This document shows, one piece after another, positions 52,716-62,207 of a stretch of DNA of 64,000 bases. The stretch is from an uncultured Myxococcales bacterium (GTDB lineage Bacteria; Myxococcota_A; Bradymonadia; UBA7976; VGTA01). The notes below the pieces were generated by a model. The model was not told where the DNA came from. It saw only the letters and a program-made list of their open reading frames with translations, and did no database searches. The translations under genes were made by a program, and so were the position numbers. The first letter of the stretch is position 1. Each line of letters starts with the position of its first letter. The stretch is from assembly GCA_937146725.1 (NCBI GenBank), contig CAKZRU010000097.1:1-64000 (forward strand). The letters run 5' to 3'.

Positions 52716-54080
52716 ATGCTTAAGCCATTCAAGAAACTACTTCTAATCTCACTATTTATTGCTCTAAGTGCCTTATCAACAAAGTCACATGCAAGGCCAA
52801 AGTTATGGCGAGCCACTTGGTGGTCGGATCCTGCAACAACCATTGCGATTGCTTGGTATCAACCTGAAAAGGGGTCTGCTCGTTTAAGCTATGGAGAAAG
52901 GCAAAGTGAAAACTCAAAAACAACAGAGAATAACTATCCTTATCATCTCACGGTTAATACCCCCGAAAAAGGAAAAACATATTGGGCTCAATTAAGCGGT
53001 TTAAAGCCCGATACAGAATACAGTTTTCAAGTTGAAACCAGCGAGGGTCTTTCGCGTGAACTTTGGTTTAAAACCATGCCAAAAGAGGCTCAGAAATTAA
53101 AAATTATTGCTGGTGGAGATTCACGAAATCATCGGAAAATCCGTAAAGCTGCGAATAAAACTGTGGCTGAAATCCAACCAGATTTTGTTCTTTTTGGTGG
53201 AGACTTTACAGCATCAGACTCCAAAAAACAGTGGATTAAATGGTTTGAGGATTGGCAATTGAGTATTGCTGATCACGGTCGCTTAATTCCTTTGATTCCT
53301 GCTCGGGGTAACCATGATTCTGAAAAACGCTTAGGGCGGGCATGGGGTAGAGCACATCCACGATTTTATCATGGGCTTAGTTTTGCCGGAAACCTACTAA
53401 GAGTCTATACACTTAACTCAGAAAGACCGGCGGGGGGTGATCAAAAAGCTTGGTTGATCAATGATCTTGAACAGCATTCATCTAGTATTCTGAAGTTTGC
53501 GCATTATCACAAACCGATGAGGCCTCATGTAAGGGGGAAATCCGAAGGACAAGATGAATATTTAAATTGGGCATCTTTATTTGCCAAATATAAAGTCGAT
53601 TTAGCCATTGAATGCGATTCTCATCTAATGAAAATGACTAAACCTCTTTGGCCAAGTCAAGATGGTCAAGATGGTTTTGAAGCTGTATACAGAGGAACTG
53701 TTTACATTGGAGAAGGCGGCTGGGGTGCACCATTAAGGTCGGTCAATGATACCAAGTCATGGACACAGTTTTTTGGTCGAATAAATCATTTCTTTTTTAT
53801 AGAGATTGAGAAAAATGGAATCTATAGAGTCAGCCCGATTGCAATTTCCGCCGTTCCCAAAGATGCTCAAACTCAGCAAAACGAAGTATTAGATATTGCG
53901 CCAGGTGTTAAGTTACCCATTGAACTTCAAGGCTTAAGTACAGCAACGCCTCTAAAAGTTCCACAGCAAGACATTAACTTTATCTTACAAAAAGCCCAAA
54001 ATGGACTTGAATACGGTTATTCTCCACTGCTTTTGACGCCTTTAAACACGGTGCTCAAACCAAGCTCCGAAAGCAAGTAA
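52716..54080 (+). CDS. Secreted metallophosphoesterase (purple acid phosphatase-like)
   Basis: 454 aa. Signal peptide (to about residue 26), an N-terminal Fn3-type domain ('ATWWSDPATTIAIAWYQP', 'LSGLKPDTEYSFQVET'), then the calcineurin-like catalytic domain: 'IIAGGDSRNH', 'LFGGDFT', 'PARGNHDSEK', 'FAHYHKPM' (metal-binding His and Asp residues) and 'CDSHLMK' where other members have G-H-x-H. The last 120 residues form a separate domain. Extracytoplasmic phosphatase or phosphodiesterase. The His-for-Gly change in the last motif could affect metal use. ATG 52716 without strong site; the acidic repeat protein gene follows after 11 nt. Confidence 0.88.
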   Translation: MLKPFKKLLLISLFIALSALSTKSHARPKLWRATWWSDPATTIAIAWYQPEKGSARLSYGERQSENSKTTENNYPYHLTVNTPEKGKTYWAQLSGLKPDTEYSFQVETSEGLSRELWFKTMPKEAQKLKIIAGGDSRNHRKIRKAANKTVAEIQPDFVLFGGDFTASDSKKQWIKWFEDWQLSIADHGRLIPLIPARGNHDSEKRLGRAWGRAHPRFYHGLSFAGNLLRVYTLNSERPAGGDQKAWLINDLEQHSSSILKFAHYHKPMRPHVRGKSEGQDEYLNWASLFAKYKVDLAIECDSHLMKMTKPLWPSQDGQDGFEAVYRGTVYIGEGGWGAPLRSVNDTKSWTQFFGRINHFFFIEIEKNGIYRVSPIAISAVPKDAQTQQNEVLDIAPGVKLPIELQGLSTATPLKVPQQDINFILQKAQNGLEYGYSPLLLTPLNTVLKPSSESK

Positions 54081-54091
54081 TCAAGTCTATC

Positions 54092-56311
54092 ATGGCCAAA
54101 GATCATAAGGTAATTTTAGATTTATGGGATGATGAACCCTTAAATCATCATCAAGTCTCTAATTCGCGCTCTAATCCTATGTTTAATCCACAGCCTTTTG
54201 ATCATGAGTCACTTCCAAAGTCTTCTTCGCCAATTACACATCCTGTAAGCCAAGAGTTTATCTCAAAAGATCAAGAACGCTTGACCTTTTCTAACTCTTT
54301 AACACGTTCAGAGCAACCAACTCCGGTCATGCCGGCCGCTTTCGCACCAAAGCTGAGTCAACCTACCATTTCCCCCAAAGTTGCGAAAAGGCAGGAACAT
54401 GATACAATTCCTATGCAAATTGAGAACGCAGAGAATGAACAATCAGCTGTTCTGAACTCTACTCAAAACACACATAAAGAAGCTTTGCTGGCAGAGCGTT
54501 CTATGCCTTCAACAAAACCAGCGCCTATAAATGTAGATGACCACTCTTTACTTAATGAACAAGTGATCAATCAAGAGCAAGAATCATGGTTACCGCTGTC
54601 GATGTCACCTGAAGAAACAAATGAGCTTAGTTCTAACTCTCCACAACTAAACGCATATCAATATGACCTCGATTCAATGGCTGACTCAAGTCACAGTCTG
54701 CAAGATCTCATGAATAGTGATTGGCAAGAAGAACTCAAACATCGACATCAACGATCTGATTACTCAAGATTAAAAAATGCTTATGAAGCTTCCAAAGCAC
54801 CTAATACATCTTTTGAACTCGAGCAATTCGGGCTCGAACAAGTGATCAATGAGTCTAACCATGAGAATTCAGAAGATCATGTTAAGGATTTTGCAAGCAA
54901 GATAGAGAGTAAAGCAGAGAGTAAAGTAGAGAGTAAAGCAGAGAGTAAAGCAGAGAGTAAAGCAGGCAATATAGAAGAATTACCTTCGGCTCAAACCTTG
55001 CTCGCTGAACTCTTTCCAAGTAAACAACCTATTCAAATGGAAATGGATCATATTGAGGTAGAAAATGCACTTGAGTCTGCACTTGAGTCTGCACTTGAGA
55101 ATGCCCTTGAGAATGAACTTGAGGATGAACTTGAAGATCTACCCACTGAACCTCCCAAGCAAGAACAGCCTAGCCCATATACTTACAATCAATCAGCATA
55201 TATTGAGCCTTTAAGCTTTACGATTCCACCTCAATCTCAAGCAGTCAATCTTGCTTTTGATCGCTATGAAGCCGAGAAATACAATATTTCATCACCAAAC
55301 ACACCATTAGTACAAACTAAGGATAAAAAGACAGATCAAGTCATAGAACAAACTGTAGGTCTGCATAAAAACTTAGATGAAAGTCGCTATAAAAATGTAA
55401 CAAGCAAGAGTTCAAGTAATGCCTATCAAGCTCTAAGAGCCCATAAAACGCTTCCCAATTCCTCTAAAACTATTCTTAAAGCTGAAGACTTAAGCCCAGC
55501 TAATCTTCATCAGTTTCAGCCAAGTACTGTTCTTTCTGAAAGTTCTTTAAATCGAAGAAAGAAATTGTCTCGAGTCTTAATTCAAGGGGTTGAAAGATAT
55601 GCAACTGGTCAAATCAGTTTTGCACCACTTACCGGAATTGCTACCTTACCTTTTGTCAAGATTCAGCCTATTCAGATTGCGCTAAGCTCTGAATCACTGA
55701 ATACTCAGTTGGCTCATATCAGTGAAGCTGATCACCAATTATTAAAGAACACTGCCATGGATGTAACCCTTTCATCTCCAGTTGATGAACAGAATCTAGA
55801 AGATACTAAGCAAGAACATCAAAATATAGACAGTGAACATAAAGAATTTTTGGCAACAGTAGAGTTTCAAACTTTACTCTCTGGTTCAAGTTCCGTGAAA
55901 GCCCCTCAAAATAATCAGATCATCGAGAAAGATTCTCAAAAACAAGGCTGGGATCTTGAACAACATTTAAATCCAAAACAAAAGGAAACTTCTTTGTCAA
56001 ATGGAAGAAAGCAGCGAAAAGCTCCTCCAAGACTTATTCAAGCGTTAGAATCGGCTGAGGTAAGCAAGCCAAGTGAGCACAGAGAAACTGAAGTTCATTT
56101 TGTAGATGCTGCTACAATGTCGGATGATGATATATCTATTGCAGCAACTAAAGATACTGACCAAGTTATGAATCCAAATAAAACGCCGGAACCTAAAGCA
56201 ACACCCTCCTCCTCACCTACAAGCTCTAACTCGTCCGTCAAGCCAAGCTCACCAAGACCCTCAGGGCATCCTTCGGTTAAAGTTAGGTTATGGGGACTAA
56301 AACAACCATAA
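54092..56311 (+). CDS. Large acidic low-complexity protein with tetrapeptide repeats
   Basis: 739 aa, no signal peptide or membrane helix, rich in Ser, Gln, Glu and Asn, so largely disordered and cytoplasmic. Two short repeat blocks: about five ESKA/ESKV units (54902-54964) and about six ALES/ALEN/ELED units (55067-55138), both of 12-bp period. A more ordered segment at about 485-545 ('RRKKLSRVLIQGVERYATGQ' and 'IALSSESL') may be a fold. The C-terminus is Pro/Ser-rich. No family recognised. It lies 11 nt after the phosphoesterase gene and 51 nt before the TPR lipoprotein gene, so probably an operon. Confidence 0.7.
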   Translation: MAKDHKVILDLWDDEPLNHHQVSNSRSNPMFNPQPFDHESLPKSSSPITHPVSQEFISKDQERLTFSNSLTRSEQPTPVMPAAFAPKLSQPTISPKVAKRQEHDTIPMQIENAENEQSAVLNSTQNTHKEALLAERSMPSTKPAPINVDDHSLLNEQVINQEQESWLPLSMSPEETNELSSNSPQLNAYQYDLDSMADSSHSLQDLMNSDWQEELKHRHQRSDYSRLKNAYEASKAPNTSFELEQFGLEQVINESNHENSEDHVKDFASKIESKAESKVESKAESKAESKAGNIEELPSAQTLLAELFPSKQPIQMEMDHIEVENALESALESALENALENELEDELEDLPTEPPKQEQPSPYTYNQSAYIEPLSFTIPPQSQAVNLAFDRYEAEKYNISSPNTPLVQTKDKKTDQVIEQTVGLHKNLDESRYKNVTSKSSSNAYQALRAHKTLPNSSKTILKAEDLSPANLHQFQPSTVLSESSLNRRKKLSRVLIQGVERYATGQISFAPLTGIATLPFVKIQPIQIALSSESLNTQLAHISEADHQLLKNTAMDVTLSSPVDEQNLEDTKQEHQNIDSEHKEFLATVEFQTLLSGSSSVKAPQNNQIIEKDSQKQGWDLEQHLNPKQKETSLSNGRKQRKAPPRLIQALESAEVSKPSEHRETEVHFVDAATMSDDDISIAATKDTDQVMNPNKTPEPKATPSSSPTSSNSSVKPSSPRPSGHPSVKVRLWGLKQP
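54902..55138. repeat. Two blocks of 12-bp tandem repeats in the acidic protein
   Basis: Block 1 (54902-54964): gagagtaaagca/gagagtaaagta units. Block 2 (55067-55138): gcacttgagtct, then drifting to gcccttgagaat and gaacttgaggat. The drift within block 2 shows mutation accumulating after duplication. Confidence 0.85.
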
Positions 56312-56362
56312 CTTTTGGTTAAGACTAGTCACATACATAGGCGCATAAGTATAAGGAGTAAA

Positions 56363-58054
56363 GTGTTGAACAGTACAGGAAGACTTAAGGCTTACCCACT
56401 TAGTTTATCCATACTTGTATGTTGCCTAATCCTTAACGGTTGTGGATTAATGGTGGCTACAGATATAAATCGAGTTAAAGCTACAAGTCAAAATCAATCG
56501 GTAGATGGTCATGGCAAAAGTCAAGAGCAATTACATATCAAGTTGAATCTTTATCTTGATTTAGCGACCCGACAGAATCTAGTTCAAGAACATTGGGATC
56601 GTCCAATTCTCAATCATTTAGAAGCCCAAAGATACACTTTAAATAAACCCTCAACCAAAACTACCAATGAACAAAGCTTTATGCTGAGTTCTACTCTGTT
56701 AACAAACGGCTTTCTGCTTCATTTAGAACATGAGCTTAACCAAGAGTTTAAAGCATTGGGGATTAAAGTGAGTTTAAACTCCTTGCAAGCATGGGAAAGT
56801 AGTTTAGATGGTAAAGCATTGAGTTTGGATCATCTTGCACACACCCTTAGATCAAAGCCAACTCCTACCTTTAATGTATCTCAAGATGCATCCACTCCCA
56901 TGGTTCAAGAGATGCATATTGGCTTGACCTCAAGCCCATTACCATCTTTTGCCCAACTATCAGACTTACTTTGGGCTCGGGCAGGTGTTTCCGCGGTGAT
57001 CGTTAATCGGCCTCTATCCTATTATAAGACAAATGGCGAAACCAGAGAGTCAAAAACTGCAATAGAAACAGCTATAATTCGCCTTTTATTAAGAGGAATT
57101 GCCGAGTCCTTATATCTTGCTCCTGTTTGTGATGGAGGTTGGGGAGGCGCTAACCGAGATCAATTACTTGGCTTAAAAACTTTAGCTTTGGTGACACCTA
57201 ATCATCAAAACGTATCTCCTAGTCTACGCCGAGACCCTTATTTAAGAGGTGCTCCCCCACCTTCAAATGAAGAGTATAATGAAGCATCTTCACCAAGACC
57301 TTGGTCATTTAAAGCGTTAAGCTGGAGTCAGAGCTCAAAAGAGCTCTTTAAGCTACATGTTGGTCAAAGCTTAAAACAAAGTACGGTGCTGAGCACTCAC
57401 TGCAAGCGCTTTGATTTGCTCAGCCTAAGTTGTAAACCTAATCCGGACAGCAAGTCACCTGTAGCAAACCACTTATCCAACATAATCAATCCTTTATTCA
57501 AGCATGCAGGCGAAGTTTGTATGAGTCAGGAAAACTCACTGATTGCACAATACAACAAAGGCCATCTCAACTCAGCTTATTGGCAAGATTATCGCCAAAG
57601 TGCTATTGGTCTGTTGAGTCTCAAGAAGCAAAAGTTCAAAAAAGCCTATTCTTTATGCCAAAAAGTGGCGAAACACCATCCACAGTTGGTGGCAAGCAAG
57701 TGTGCCGGACTCGCTGCTTTGGAATTAGGCGACTTTAGTTTGGCAAGTCTTTATTTAAGAGCTTACCTATCCAGCCATCCCGATGAAATTGATTCGCTTT
57801 CAGCACTTGCTAAAAGTCTTGGTCACGAGGGTAAGGATAAAGAAGCTTTGGCCATCTTACAAAGATTATCCAAGCGCCCCAAGAAAGAACTAGGGGAAAA
57901 AGCTAATCAAGTTTGGTTTAATTTAGGAATCGCTCACGCAAGGCTAGGCTTTGTTTCCAAAGCAAAACAAGCATGGTTAGAGCTTGAACTTAATTCAAGC
58001 GAGGCCCAAGAGGCCAAAAAACTTCTTGAACGCTTAGATGCACAGTCCCCCTAA
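56363..58054 (+). CDS. TPR-containing lipoprotein
   Basis: 563 aa. Signal peptide with lipobox 'LILNGC', a middle domain (about 35-390) of mixed strands and helices with a polyproline-like loop ('LRGAPPPSNEEYNEASSPRP'), and a C-terminal TPR array (about 410-560: 'AIGLLSLKKQKFKKAYSLCQKV', 'CAGLAALELGDFSLASLYLRAYL', 'LGHEGKDKEALAILQRL', 'NLGIAHARLGFVSKAKQAWLELE'). Start GTG at 56363 (AAGGAG 4 nt upstream, with TTG at 56366 as second choice); the frame extends back to 56315 without a site. Probably a periplasm-facing scaffold or assembly factor; partner unknown. Confidence 0.85.
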   Translation: MLNSTGRLKAYPLSLSILVCCLILNGCGLMVATDINRVKATSQNQSVDGHGKSQEQLHIKLNLYLDLATRQNLVQEHWDRPILNHLEAQRYTLNKPSTKTTNEQSFMLSSTLLTNGFLLHLEHELNQEFKALGIKVSLNSLQAWESSLDGKALSLDHLAHTLRSKPTPTFNVSQDASTPMVQEMHIGLTSSPLPSFAQLSDLLWARAGVSAVIVNRPLSYYKTNGETRESKTAIETAIIRLLLRGIAESLYLAPVCDGGWGGANRDQLLGLKTLALVTPNHQNVSPSLRRDPYLRGAPPPSNEEYNEASSPRPWSFKALSWSQSSKELFKLHVGQSLKQSTVLSTHCKRFDLLSLSCKPNPDSKSPVANHLSNIINPLFKHAGEVCMSQENSLIAQYNKGHLNSAYWQDYRQSAIGLLSLKKQKFKKAYSLCQKVAKHHPQLVASKCAGLAALELGDFSLASLYLRAYLSSHPDEIDSLSALAKSLGHEGKDKEALAILQRLSKRPKKELGEKANQVWFNLGIAHARLGFVSKAKQAWLELELNSSEAQEAKKLLERLDAQSP

Positions 58055-58276
58055 ATGAAACCTCTTAAGGGAATAGTTGAATAAATAAAGATACTTACAC
58101 CCAAATCAAGGTTGGTCTAAGATTTAAGGGAAAGATATTTCACTTATCAATCTCTCGATCTCTAAGATTTATTTCATATTATTGCACCAAAGTCTTTGAA
58201 GCTTTTTCAACTAGACAGTACAGTGTAGCCAATTACATTTAGACCATCACCCGATGTTTCAGGAGTACCACTCGAT

Positions 58277-58711
58277 ATGTGTAAACCCCTTTCGATTCTA
58301 ATGATCATGACTCTGATCTTTCAAACCGGTTGCTACAACACTTACTCTGTCAGTATGGATGAGTTTAGGAAGATACAAGAAGCCGATGGTGCATCATTCA
58401 AAAAGATTCAGACAGAAGACGGCCTTGAAATTACAGTGACCGAAAATTCAAGAGTTGGTGTAACCGATGTGAACGGACAATACTACTCAGTATCTCCATT
58501 TAACTTCACACTTAATAATATGCAGTTAGTTGCTCCAGATGATGATATCTTAATGCCTACTAAGGCGATTGAGCAAACAAATATCAAGTTAGTCAATCCT
58601 ACAGATACCGCCTTACTCATCGGTGGAGTAGCGCTCGCACTTGTGGGGACCGCCTTGGGTGTTATTCTGGCCACCCCCGACTGCACAGGTCAATTCTGTC
58701 AACAGCAATAA
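58277..58711 (+). CDS. Small lipoprotein with C-terminal hydrophobic helix
   Basis: 144 aa. Lipobox 'IFQTGC', soluble domain of about 85 residues with several strands, and a hydrophobic stretch near the end ('ALLIGGVALALVGTALGVIL') followed by two cysteines ('DCTGQFCQQ'). The combination of an N-terminal lipid anchor and a C-terminal helix is unusual for such a short protein. AGGAG lies 11 nt before ATG 58277. No family recognised. Confidence 0.75.
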   Translation: MCKPLSILMIMTLIFQTGCYNTYSVSMDEFRKIQEADGASFKKIQTEDGLEITVTENSRVGVTDVNGQYYSVSPFNFTLNNMQLVAPDDDILMPTKAIEQTNIKLVNPTDTALLIGGVALALVGTALGVILATPDCTGQFCQQQ

Positions 58712-59014
58712 AGGCCAATAAAGGTTTTTGATGCTAGTAAAAGATTCTTGGTGCTAGTAAAAGATTCTTGGTAAGCTCTAAAAAGCATGTATTTCAGTTT
58801 TGACGATCCAAAAGATAAGGACACTGATCTCATTCGCTAATTAGTTTCCAAACTATTGAATTCAATCGTAAAACTAAAACTTTAGTTATCAAAACCTATG
58901 CCGATTTTCTATTTTTGAAATAATAGGTGTTGATCAATAGCACTAAGTAGATAATGTATTATATGCAATCAAGCCCCAAAGATTAAGTGTGTGGTAAAAC
59001 AAGTAGGAGAGAAA
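58712..59014. other. 303-bp spacer with a 20-bp tandem duplication, no gene seen
   Basis: Starts with a tandem 20-bp unit (58731-58750 and 58751-58770: (a/g)tgctagtaaaagattcttg, 19 of 20 bases identical). It follows the small lipoprotein stop closely, so it could belong to its 3' untranslated region or to the promoter of the cNMP-binding gene. No terminator hairpin with T-run was seen; the remainder is AT-rich with nothing notable. Confidence 0.55.
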
Positions 59015-60229
59015 ATGCTTTATAGCGACCAATTCTTTAAAGATAAGCTCATAGAACTCAATCGAAACCCTTGTCACACTGAAGCAAAACTGTGGGTTGG
59101 TGTTGCGTTAGCCTCCGAGTCTGATCCTCGAGGGATTAAAATCCTAAAAGAAGCTTTTGATCAATGCCTAATGCTAGGCGAGCCTATTTACTCGTTATGG
59201 GCTGCGCTGGCGATCAAAACTTATGCGCCATTAGAGAATATACAACCTTTATTTACTCGTTTTGCGATGGATCAAGCCAACAGAGATCTGAGTTTTGAAG
59301 ATGTAAGTGTTACTCAGACAGAAGCTCATGATTTAGAAGCGGTAAGCGAACTGATGACCTCACTCGAAGGAGAGGATCTAAAAAGCCAAGTATCTGCTTT
59401 AGCTCTAGATTGGAGCGCTCATGATGTATCTAAACCACACTATAAAGTGACTCCGCTGTTAAGTGCTTTTAATGAGAATATCTTAAGCCAATTATTGAAT
59501 GTACTTGAGCTGAGATCAATGCAAGCGGGAGACTTGTTGATCGAAGAAGGTGAAGAAGGCGGTGGTGTATTTTGGGTGTGTGCAGGAACAGTTGATATAT
59601 CCAGAAGAAACCAGGATAAAGAAACAATACATTTAGCGACTTTAGGCTCTGGAGCACTCGTGGGAGAAATGGGCTTGATTACTCGCTCTCCAAGAGTTGC
59701 AACCGTCACGGCAACCCAAGCTGTACAGGTTTTGGTTCTTCCTGACAAAGCATATGCTATGATGGATGAGTCACGAGAAGTTGTACACAATGCGTTGTCA
59801 CATTTAGTTGGTCGGCGTATGCTACAAAATATCACCAAGTTTTCACCTGTTTTTAAAGCGATTCCTGCTGAAGGACATCCCGAACTGCTCTCTCAATTCA
59901 AAGCCAAGGTTGTACCCGCCGGAGAAGTTTTACTCAAGCAGGGTAAACCCGGTCGTGGTCTTTTCCTTATTCTTGATGGACTTGTTGAGGTAAGTTCTTT
60001 GGGCAGTATTCAGCCTAAATGGCTTAGGGAAGGTGATATTTTTGGTGAAATCTCCTTGGTTTATGATTCACCAGTCAGCGCAACCTGCACAACGGCTCGA
60101 CGTAGCTTATTATACACTTTAAAGCCCGATAAGTTTAAAGCTTTGGTGTCACGCTATCCAGAGATTCAGCACACTCTTGCAGAACTGAGTTTATTCAGAA
60201 ACTTAGATGGCCTTTATACCATGACCTAA
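59015..60229 (+). CDS. Double cyclic-nucleotide-binding-domain protein
   Basis: 404 aa, soluble. A helical N-terminal region (about 1-135), then two CAP-ED/cNMP-binding domains: domain 1 about 160-280 ('MQAGDLLIEEGEEGGGVFWVC', 'LVGEMGLITRSPRVATVTAT') and domain 2 about 290-400 ('VPAGEVLLKQGKPGRGLFLILDG', 'FGEISLVYDSPVSATCTT'). Both have the phosphate-binding 'GE-x-(G/S)L' with nearby 'R-x-A-T' or 'SATC', so domain 2 lacks the canonical Arg. No DNA-binding helix, so it likely relays a cAMP or cGMP signal to a partner. ATG 59015 has AGGAGA upstream; an in-frame GTG at 58991 lacks a site. Confidence 0.92.
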   Translation: MLYSDQFFKDKLIELNRNPCHTEAKLWVGVALASESDPRGIKILKEAFDQCLMLGEPIYSLWAALAIKTYAPLENIQPLFTRFAMDQANRDLSFEDVSVTQTEAHDLEAVSELMTSLEGEDLKSQVSALALDWSAHDVSKPHYKVTPLLSAFNENILSQLLNVLELRSMQAGDLLIEEGEEGGGVFWVCAGTVDISRRNQDKETIHLATLGSGALVGEMGLITRSPRVATVTATQAVQVLVLPDKAYAMMDESREVVHNALSHLVGRRMLQNITKFSPVFKAIPAEGHPELLSQFKAKVVPAGEVLLKQGKPGRGLFLILDGLVEVSSLGSIQPKWLREGDIFGEISLVYDSPVSATCTTARRSLLYTLKPDKFKALVSRYPEIQHTLAELSLFRNLDGLYTMT

Positions 60230-60236
60230 GCCATGG

Positions 60237-61442
60237 ATGATGAGTATCTTAGCCTTACAGAACCAACAAAACTTAGCTTTAAGCGCTTACATAGACTCTG
60301 TAAAACCACTTGCTCAAGGACTGGCTTGGGGCAAGGTTATGCTTTTTGGAGAATATGCGGTACTCAACGGAGGCCCGGCCCTTTTGACCGCAACGCCCCA
60401 ACAGGCTAAAGCCTATTATCTTGACTTAAGTCACTTAACTCAAATCTTACAGATCGACTCATCTTTAAAACTTGGAATAGAAGAGTCAGGCGTGAGCCCC
60501 AGTCAGATAGAATATGTCATATGTGCATTTAATTGGGGTAGCTCTATTCTTTATAAAAACAAGCAGGGTGATCTAAAGTGCTTGGGGGAATCATTTGCTT
60601 TTATTGAGAGATGCTTACATGAGGCTGGTGCACCTAAGGGGATTTATCTCATTGATACCCAAGAGTTTGGTCTAAGCATACATGGTCAATGGCAAAAAAT
60701 GGGCATCGGAAGCAGTGGGGCTTCGAGCGCTGCATTATGTAGTTTACTCTCTCAGCTTCCGGCATCTTTATTAAAGCATACACAAGAAAAGCCGTATGAA
60801 CGTTTTTTATTTGCTCAAGCGCAACACAAGGCAGTGCAAGGTGGGCTGGGGAGTGGTGCAGATGTTGCCTGTAGCACCTTTGGCGGCTTGATTGAGTTCA
60901 AGCTTCATGACTCAAAGCAGACAGTAATTAACCCCTTAAGCACAGTTTTACCTAGAACTTGGGGCCTGTGGAAAGGGGGAAGCTTCTCAACAGCTCAATC
61001 CCTAAGCCAATTAAAGTTATGGAAACAGGAACATCCCAAGAGTTATCAGAAACATATTTCAAACCTTACCCAAGTATCTCAACAAGCGCTTAACTTTTTA
61101 CAGAACCCATCCCGATCATCTGACTCCCAAAAACGTTGGTGCGAACTCATACAAAGTGGTGCGCAAGCAATGCGTCTTTTTTCACATGATATCGCTTTAC
61201 CACTTTGGACCAATACACATGAGCAATGGTCTCAACTGATTAAAGACTTTGATGGTGTAATCAAATCAACTGGAGCCGGAGGAGATGACCTTACTTTATT
61301 TGCCGCTCATGACTTACATGCTGAACAACGCTGTTTAGAGTTAATTAAGGCGCATTGTGCAAAAAATAACGAGCCGCTTTTCATATTCCCTTTATCTCCG
61401 TTAATCCAAGATCAAGAGTCTCTTGTTTTACAAGCACCATAA
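60237..61442 (+). CDS. GHMP kinase, phosphomevalonate/mevalonate-kinase-like
   Basis: 401 aa. GHMP motifs: 'GKVMLFGEYAVLNGGPALL' (motif 1), 'GIGSSGASSAALC' (motif 2, ATP loop), 'QGGLGSGADVACSTFGG' and 'KSTGAGGDDLTLF' (motif 3). The long insert and the G-S-G-x-D-V-A segment resemble phosphomevalonate kinases, so a step of the mevalonate route to isoprenoids is plausible, but other small-molecule kinases remain possible. ATG ATG at 60237; only 7 nt after the cNMP-binding gene, so co-transcribed. Its end overlaps the convergent rhomboid gene by 31 nt. Confidence 0.82.
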   Translation: MMSILALQNQQNLALSAYIDSVKPLAQGLAWGKVMLFGEYAVLNGGPALLTATPQQAKAYYLDLSHLTQILQIDSSLKLGIEESGVSPSQIEYVICAFNWGSSILYKNKQGDLKCLGESFAFIERCLHEAGAPKGIYLIDTQEFGLSIHGQWQKMGIGSSGASSAALCSLLSQLPASLLKHTQEKPYERFLFAQAQHKAVQGGLGSGADVACSTFGGLIEFKLHDSKQTVINPLSTVLPRTWGLWKGGSFSTAQSLSQLKLWKQEHPKSYQKHISNLTQVSQQALNFLQNPSRSSDSQKRWCELIQSGAQAMRLFSHDIALPLWTNTHEQWSQLIKDFDGVIKSTGAGGDDLTLFAAHDLHAEQRCLELIKAHCAKNNEPLFIFPLSPLIQDQESLVLQAP

Positions 61443-62092
61443 GCACTACCCAGCCAAATTCCCCAGAAAGTACCCAACAAAGTACCGATAAGATGACTAC
61501 TTATATCAATGTCATTTCCAAATGAACTTAACGCTAATCCCCATGGTAATATACACAAGAAAAAGCGTCTATAATGGTTTAGATGCTTAAGATAGAAAGC
61601 AAGCTCAACACATTCTTTACTGAGACAAGCCATGGCCACCCCCGAAAGCCCAAGCGACCAAGCTTCGATCCCATAGAGCACCCTCAGTCCAGCAATCATA
61701 AAGCCATAAAACAATATAGAGACAGGGTTCACTTTAGAAGTGATTATAAATAAGAGATCTTGAAAAGTAAGCTTTGGTTTAACATGACTTAAATGACTTG
61801 CTCTACTAGATAGTAAAAGCGCTATAAACAGCAACAAGAGATTGCTCAGTAAGTGACTGTAATCTAGATGCAGTAGCGGTGCAGAAACTAACCTCCACCA
61901 CTGGGTCAAGTCCATAGACGTGCTTGCTAATAAAACGCCCCATTGTCTTGCCCATTCCAAAAGATCATCATTTATTTCTCTATTTTCAATCGCCCAAATA
62001 CTATAAATAACTGAGAGCGATGAGACATAAATAGTGCGTATCATAGCGACATAGATAGCAATGTAGATAAATGAAAATCTCTTTCTAATCAT
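61412..62092 (-). CDS. Rhomboid-family intramembrane serine protease
   Basis: 226 aa with six likely membrane helices. Conserved signatures: 'WWRLVSAPLLHLDYSHLLSNLLLLFI' (W-R and H-x-x-x-N of loop 1/helix 2), 'GLSGVAMACL' (catalytic Ser in G-x-S-G), and 'ISSHLIGTLLGTFWG' (catalytic His in helix 6). Rhomboids cleave single-pass membrane proteins in the bilayer. N-terminal segment is basic and short. Its 3' end overlaps the GHMP kinase gene by 31 nt (convergent). Start ATG 62092 without a strong site. Candidates for substrates are the several proteins here with Cys-helix-basic C-termini (inference only). Confidence 0.85.
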   Translation of the reverse strand: MIRKRFSFIYIAIYVAMIRTIYVSSLSVIYSIWAIENREINDDLLEWARQWGVLLASTSMDLTQWWRLVSAPLLHLDYSHLLSNLLLLFIALLLSSRASHLSHVKPKLTFQDLLFIITSKVNPVSILFYGFMIAGLRVLYGIEAWSLGLSGVAMACLSKECVELAFYLKHLNHYRRFFLCILPWGLALSSFGNDIDISSHLIGTLLGTFWGIWLGSAYGACKTRDS

Positions 62093-62207
62093 CTCTCATC
62101 CCTTGCCAAAAATAGGATCAGTGATTAGAATACTATAACGATTATAAATCTTCGATAATAAATCGTCTATCCAAGGTATTGTTGTCTGATCAACAAGGAG
62201 TAAAGTG

